This document shows, piece after piece, positions 58,801 to 64,000 of a stretch of DNA of 64,000 nucleotides; the stretch's first letter is position 1, and the number at the start of each line of letters is the position of its first letter. Source of the DNA: Panagrolaimus kolymaensis (lineage: Eukaryota; Nematoda; Chromadorea; Rhabditida; Panagrolaimidae); the NCBI GenBank assembly GCA_028622995.1, contig JAJQJQ010000043.1, forward strand, positions 1,488,001-1,552,000. Direction: 5' to 3'. The notes beneath the pieces were generated by a model. The model made no database searches. It was not told where the DNA came from and saw nothing but the letters and a program-made list of their open reading frames with translations. The translations under genes were made by a program, and so were the position numbers.

Positions 58801-61800
58801 CATTTCAAGGCATGAGTAAAAGGCTAAAATGGAACTTTTCATTTTGGTGGAATTTATAATTTTTAATTCACTTTGCCTCTGAAGCAACAGTAAAAATTTT
58901 CCTAATAAATGGAGGTAATAAAACAATAAAGCTTGCCATTTCAAGGCATGAGTAAAAGGCTAAAATGGAACTTTTCATTTTGGTGGAATTTATAATTTTT
59001 GGTTCACTTTGCTTCCGAAGCAACAGTAAAAATTTTCCTAATAAATGGAGGTAATAAAACAATAAAGCTTGCCATTTCAAGGCATGAATAAAAGCCTCCA
59101 ATGGAACTTTTCATTTTGGTGGAATTTATAATTTTTGGTTCACTTTGCTTCCGAAGCAACAGTAAAAATTTTCCTAATAAATGGAGGTAATAAAACAATA
59201 AAGCTTGCCATTTCAAGGCATGAATAAAAGCCTCCAATGGAACTTTTCATTTTGGTGGAATTTATAATTTTTGGTTCACTTTGCTTCCGAAGCAACAGTA
59301 AAAATTTTCCTAATAAATGGAGGTAATAAAACAATAAAGCTTGCCATTTCAAGGCATGAGTAAAAGGCTAAAATGGAACTTTTCATTTTGGTGGAATTTA
59401 TAATTTTTGGTTCACTTTGCTTCCGAAGCAACAGTAAAAATTTTCCTAATAAATGGAGGTAATAAAACAATAAAGCTTGCCATTTCAAGGCATGAATAAA
59501 AGCCTCCAATGGAACTTTTCATTTTGGTGGAATTTATAATTTTTGGTTCACTTTGCTTCCGAAGCAACAGTAAAAATTTTCCTAATAAATGGAGGTAATA
59601 AAACAATAAAGCTTGCCATTTCAAGGCATGAGTAAAAGGCTAAAATGGAACTTTTCATTTTGGTGGAATTTATAATTTTTAATTCACTTTGCCTCTGAAG
59701 CAACAGTAAAAATTTTCCTAATAAATGGAGGTAATAAAACAATAAAGCTTGCCATTTCAAGGCATGAGTAAAAGGCTAAAATGGAACTTTTCATTTTGGT
59801 GGAATTTATAATTTTTAATTCACTTTGCCTCTGAAGCAACAGTAAAAATTTTCCTAATAAATGGAGGTAATAAAACAATAAAGCTTGCCATTTCAAGGCA
59901 TGAGTAAAAGGCTAAAATGGAACTTTTCATTTTGGTGGAATTTATAATTTTTAATTCACTTTGCTTCCGAAGCAACAGTAAAAATTTTCCTAATAAATGG
60001 AGGTAATAAAACAATAAAGCTTGCCATTTCAAGGCATGAGTAAAAGGCTAAAATGGAACTTTTCATTTTGGTGGAATTTATAATTTTTGGTTCACTTTGC
60101 TTCCGAAGCAACAGTAAAAATTTTCCTAATAAATGGAGGTAATAAAACAATAAAGCTTGCCATTTCAAGGCATGAATAAAAGCCTCCAATGGAACTTTTC
60201 ATTTTGGTGGAATTTATAATTTTTGGTTCACTTTGCTTCCGAAGCAACAGTAAAAATTTTCCTAATAAATGGAGGTAATAAAACAATAAAGCTTGCCATT
60301 TCAAGGCATGAGTAAAAGGCTAAAATGGAACTTTTCATTTTGGTGGAATTTATAATTTTTAATTCACTTTGCCTCTGAAGCAACAGTAAAAATTTTCCTA
60401 ATAAATGGAGGTAATAAAACAATAAAGCTTGCCATTTCAAGGCATGAGTAAAAGGCTAAAATGGAACTTTTCATTTTGGTGGAATTTATAATTTTTAATT
60501 CACTTTGCCTCTGAAGCAACAGTAAAAATTTTCCTAATAAATGGAGGTAATAAAACAATAAAGCTTGCCATTTCAAGGCATGAGTAAAAGGCTAAAATGG
60601 AACTTTTCATTTTGGTGGAATTTATAATTTTTAATTCACTTTGCCTCTGAAGCAACAGTAAAAATTTTCCTAATAAATGGAGGTAATAAAACAATAAAGC
60701 TTGCCATTTCAAGGCATGAGTAAAAGGCTAAAATGGAACTTTTCAATTTGGTGGATTTTATAATTTTTGGTTCACTTTGCTTCCGAAGCAACAGTAAAAA
60801 TTTTCCTAATAAATGGAGGTAATAAAACAATAAAGCTTGCCATTTCAAGGCATGAATAAAAGCCTCCAATGGAACTTTTCATTTTGGTGGAATTTATAAT
60901 TTTTGGTTCACTTTGCTTCCGAAGCAACAGTAAAAATTTTCCTAATAAATGGAGGGAATAAAACAATAAAGCTTGCCATTTCAAGGCATGAATAAAAGCC
61001 TCCAATGGAACTTTTCATTTTGGTGGAATTTATAATTTTTGGTTCACTTTGCTTCCGAAGCAACAGTAAAAATTTTCCTAATAAATGGAGGTAATAAAAC
61101 AATAAAGCTTGCCATTTCAAGGCATGAGTAAAAGGCTAAAATGGAACTTTTCAATTTGGTGGATTTTATAATCTTTGGTTCACTTTGCTTCCGAAGCAAC
61201 AGTAAAAATTTTCATGTTCGACTGAGCAAATAAAACAATAAAGCTTGTTATTTCAAGGCATGAGTAAAAGGCTAAAATAGAACTTTTCATTTTGGTGGAA
61301 TTTATAATTTTTGGTTCACTTTGCTTCCGAAGCAACAGTAAAAATTTTCCTAATAAATGGAGGGAATAAAACAATAAAGCTTGCCATTTCAAGGCATGAA
61401 TAAAAGCCTCCAATGGAACTTTTCATTTTGGTGGAATTTATAATTTTTGGTTCACTTTGCTTCCGAAGCAACAGTAAAAATTTTCCTAATAAATGGAGGT
61501 AATAAAACAATAAAGCTTGCCATTTCAAGGCATGAATAAAAGCCTCCAATGGAACTTTTCATTTTGGTGGAATTTATAATTTTTGGTTCACTTTGCTTCC
61601 GAAGCAACAGTAAAAATTTTCCTAATAAATGGAGGGAATAAAACAATAAAGCTTGCCATTTCAAGGCATGAATAAAAGCCTCCAATGGAACTTTTCATTT
61701 TGGTGGAATTTATAATTTTTGGTTCACTTTGCTTCCGAAGCAACAGTAAAAATTTTCCTAATAAATGGAGGTAATAAAACAATAAAGCTTGCCATTTCAA

Positions 61801-64000
61801 GGCATGAGTAAAAGGCTAAAATGGAACTTTTCAATTTGGTGGATTTTATAATTTTTGGTTCACTTTGCTTCCGAAGCAACAGTAAAAATTTTCCTAATAA
61901 ATGGAGGTAATAAAACAATAAAGCTTGCCATTTCAAGGCATGAATAAAAGCCTCCAATGGAACTTTTCATTTTGGTGGAATTTATAATTTTTGGTTCACT
62001 TTGCTTCCGAAGCAACAGTAAAAATTTTCCTAATAAATGGAGGGAATAAAACAATAAAGCTTGCCATTTCAAGGCATGAATAAAAGCCTCCAATGGAACT
62101 TTTCATTTTGGTGGAATTTATAATTTTTGGTTCACTTTGCTTCCGAAGCAACAGTAAAAATTTTCCTAATAAATGGAGGTAATAAAACAATAAAGCTTGC
62201 CATTTCAAGGCATGAGTAAAAGGCTAAAATGGAACTTTTCAATTTGGTGGATTTTATAATTTTTGGTTCACTTTGCTTCCGAAGCAACAGTAAAAATTTT
62301 CCTAATAAATGGAGGTAATAAAACAATAAAGCTTGCCATTTCAAGGCATGAGTAAAAGGCTAAAATGGAACTTTTCAATTTGGTGGATTTTATAATTTTT
62401 GGTTCACTTTGCTTCCGAAGCAACAGTAAAAATTTTCCTAATAAATGGAGGTAATAAAACAATAAAGCTTGCCATTTCAAGGCATGAGTAAAAGGCTAAA
62501 ATGGAACTTTTCATTTTGGTGGAATTTATAATTTTTAATTCACTTTGCCTCTGAAGCAACAGTAAAAATTTTCCTAATAAATGGAGGTAATAAAACAATA
62601 AAGCTTGCCATTTCAAGGCATGAGTAAAAGGCTAAAATGGAACTTTTCAATTTGGTGGATTTTATAATTTTTGGTTCACTTTGCTTCCGAAGCAACAGTA
62701 AAAATTTTCCTAATAAATGGAGGTAATAAAACAATAAAGCTTGCCATTTCAAGGCATGAGTAAAAGGCTAAAATGGAACTTTTCAATTTGGTGGATTTTA
62801 TAATTTTTGGTTCACTTTGCTTCCGAAGCAACAGTAAAAATTTTCCTAATAAATGGAGGTAATAAAACAATAAAGCTTGCCATTTCAAGGCATGAGTAAA
62901 AGGCTAAAATGGAACTTTTCATTTTGGTGGAATTTATAATTTTTAATTCACTTTGCCTCTGAAGCAACAGTAAAAATTTTCCTAATAAATGGAGGTAATA
63001 AAACAATAAAGCTTGCCATTTCAAGGCATGAGTAAAAGGCTAAAATGGAACTTTTCAATTTGGTGGATTTTATAATTTTTGGTTCACTTTGCTTCCGAAG
63101 CAACAGTAAAAATTTTCCTAATAAATGGAGGGAATAAAACAATAAAGCTTGCCATTTCAAGGCATGAATAAAAGCCTCCAATGGAACTTTTCATTTTGGT
63201 GGAATTTATAATTTTTGGTTCACTTTGCTTCCGAAGCAACAGTAAAAATTTTCCTAATAAATGGAGGTAATAAAACAATAAAGCTTGCCATTTCAAGGCA
63301 TGAGTAAAAGGCTAAAATGGAACTTTTCAATTTGGTGGATTTTATAATTTTTGGTTCACTTTGCTTCCGAAGCAACAGTAAAAATTTTCCTAATAAATGG
63401 AGGTAATAAAACAATAAAGCTTGCCATTTCAAGGCATGAATAAAAGCCTCCAATGGAACTTTTCATTTTGGTGGAATTTATAATTTTTGGTTCACTTTGC
63501 TTCCGAAGCAACAGTAAAAATTTTCCTAATAAATGGAGGGAATAAAACAATAAAGCTTGCCATTTCAAGGCATGAATAAAAGCCTCCAATGGAACTTTTC
63601 ATTTTGGTGGAATTTATAATTTTTGGTTCACTTTGCTTCCGAAGCAACAGTAAAAATTTTCCTAATAAATGGAGGTAATAAAACAATAAAGCTTGCCATT
63701 TCAAGGCATGAGTAAAAGGCTAAAATGGAACTTTTCAATTTGGTGGATTTTATAATTTTTGGTTCACTTTGCTTCCGAAGCAACAGTAAAAATTTTCCTA
63801 ATAAATGGAGGTAATAAAACAATAAAGCTTGCCATTTCAAGGCATGAGTAAAAGGCTAAAATGGAACTTTTCAATTTGGTGGATTTTATAATTTTTGGTT
63901 CACTTTGCTTCCGAAGCAACAGTAAAAATTTTCCTAATAAATGGAGGTAATAAAACAATAAAGCTTGCCATTTCAAGGCATGAGTAAAAGGCTAAAATGG
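52899..64000 (-). repeat. 136-bp satellite array (~81 monomers)
   Basis: Head-to-tail monomers of 136 bp continue beyond the window end. Variants differ at fixed sites: ATTCACTTTGCCTCTGAAGC versus GTTCACTTTGCTTCCGAAGC (the latter close to a palindrome), GAGTAAAAGGCTAAAATGG versus GAATAAAAGCCTCCAATGG, CATTTTGGTGGAATTT versus CAATTTGGTGGATTTT, and rare CATGTTCGACTGAGC units near 54549, 57540, 58085 and 61213. The first type dominates the flippase-proximal side and the second type the distal side. Because 136 is not a multiple of 3, the frames of ~70 codons repeated in each monomer are by-products. The array begins just upstream of a splice acceptor (CTTTTACAG, 52892-52900) of the flippase gene, so it appears to lie in an intron. 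Confidence 0.9.

Noticed and set aside
53020..64000. Dozens of ~70-77-codon frames on the minus strand in the satellite
   Set aside because: All are the same frame repeated each 136-bp monomer. 136 is not divisible by 3, so they cannot form a long protein, and there is no splice or start context.
52899..64000. Regular repeats as a CRISPR array
   Set aside because: Monomers are contiguous near-identical 136-bp units without unique spacers, and the genome is eukaryotic.

Overview
The window looks like AT-rich nematode nuclear DNA. Support: most introns are 44-65 nt with GTAAGT-type donors and TTTTCAG/TTTTTAG acceptors. Several genes have an acceptor just upstream of the first ATG, as expected for spliced-leader trans-splicing. 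The aconitase copy is very close to nematode mitochondrial aconitase. The exact species cannot be named from sequence alone.

Layout. 1-29.9 kb is a gene-poor region packed with a short directional motif, CAGTTT(T/A)A, recurring every ~40-100 bp in intergenic DNA and introns but not exons. From 1 to ~9.1 kb it lies on the minus strand. After a ~370 bp motif-free switch zone it lies on the plus strand from ~9.48 to ~29.8 kb, whichever way the genes point. Embedded genes: a two-exon unknown gene (430-3109, minus), a small secreted cysteine-rich defensin-like peptide (9933-10365, minus) and an L-asparaginase with C-terminal ankyrin repeats (12258-19254, minus). The array has grown by a ~6 kb direct duplication (18.8-24.5 and 25.4-29.3 kb). 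Between the copies the motifs, their spacing and the AT-rich DNA just downstream are kept, while the ~20 nt before each motif has diverged. My leading interpretation is a motif-dependent piRNA (21U-like) locus or a comparable array of tiny transcription units. That is an inference.

30-35 kb is an autophagy-related pair on the minus strand: a large p62/SQST-1 homologue (PB1, ZZ, LIR-like motif, UBA-like end) and, just upstream, a stand-alone PB1-domain protein. 37-43 kb is decayed: a two-copy unknown gene family with stops and frameshifts, a Gly/Gln-rich gene with a one-base frameshift, and a broken aconitase flanked by repeated intron-like segments. 44.3-45.3 kb holds an intact mitochondrial 2-Cys peroxiredoxin.

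Mobile DNA: three hAT-like MITEs with 8-bp target duplications (2239-2753, 11346-11722, 43878-44114), and a 1.93 kb element (46578-48510) with ~390-bp terminal inverted repeats ~98% identical and a 6-bp target duplication. The last resembles a miniature Maverick/Polinton and carries a PAZ-like (Argonaute-derived) mini-gene and a small secreted/membrane peptide gene.

The right end holds a truncated protein-kinase gene (49462-50395), the C-terminal two-thirds of a P4-ATPase lipid flippase (50477-52891, minus) with one in-frame stop, and a satellite array of 136-bp monomers (52.9 kb to beyond the window) that appears to sit in an intron of the flippase gene and contains a 23-monomer (3128 bp) higher-order repeat.
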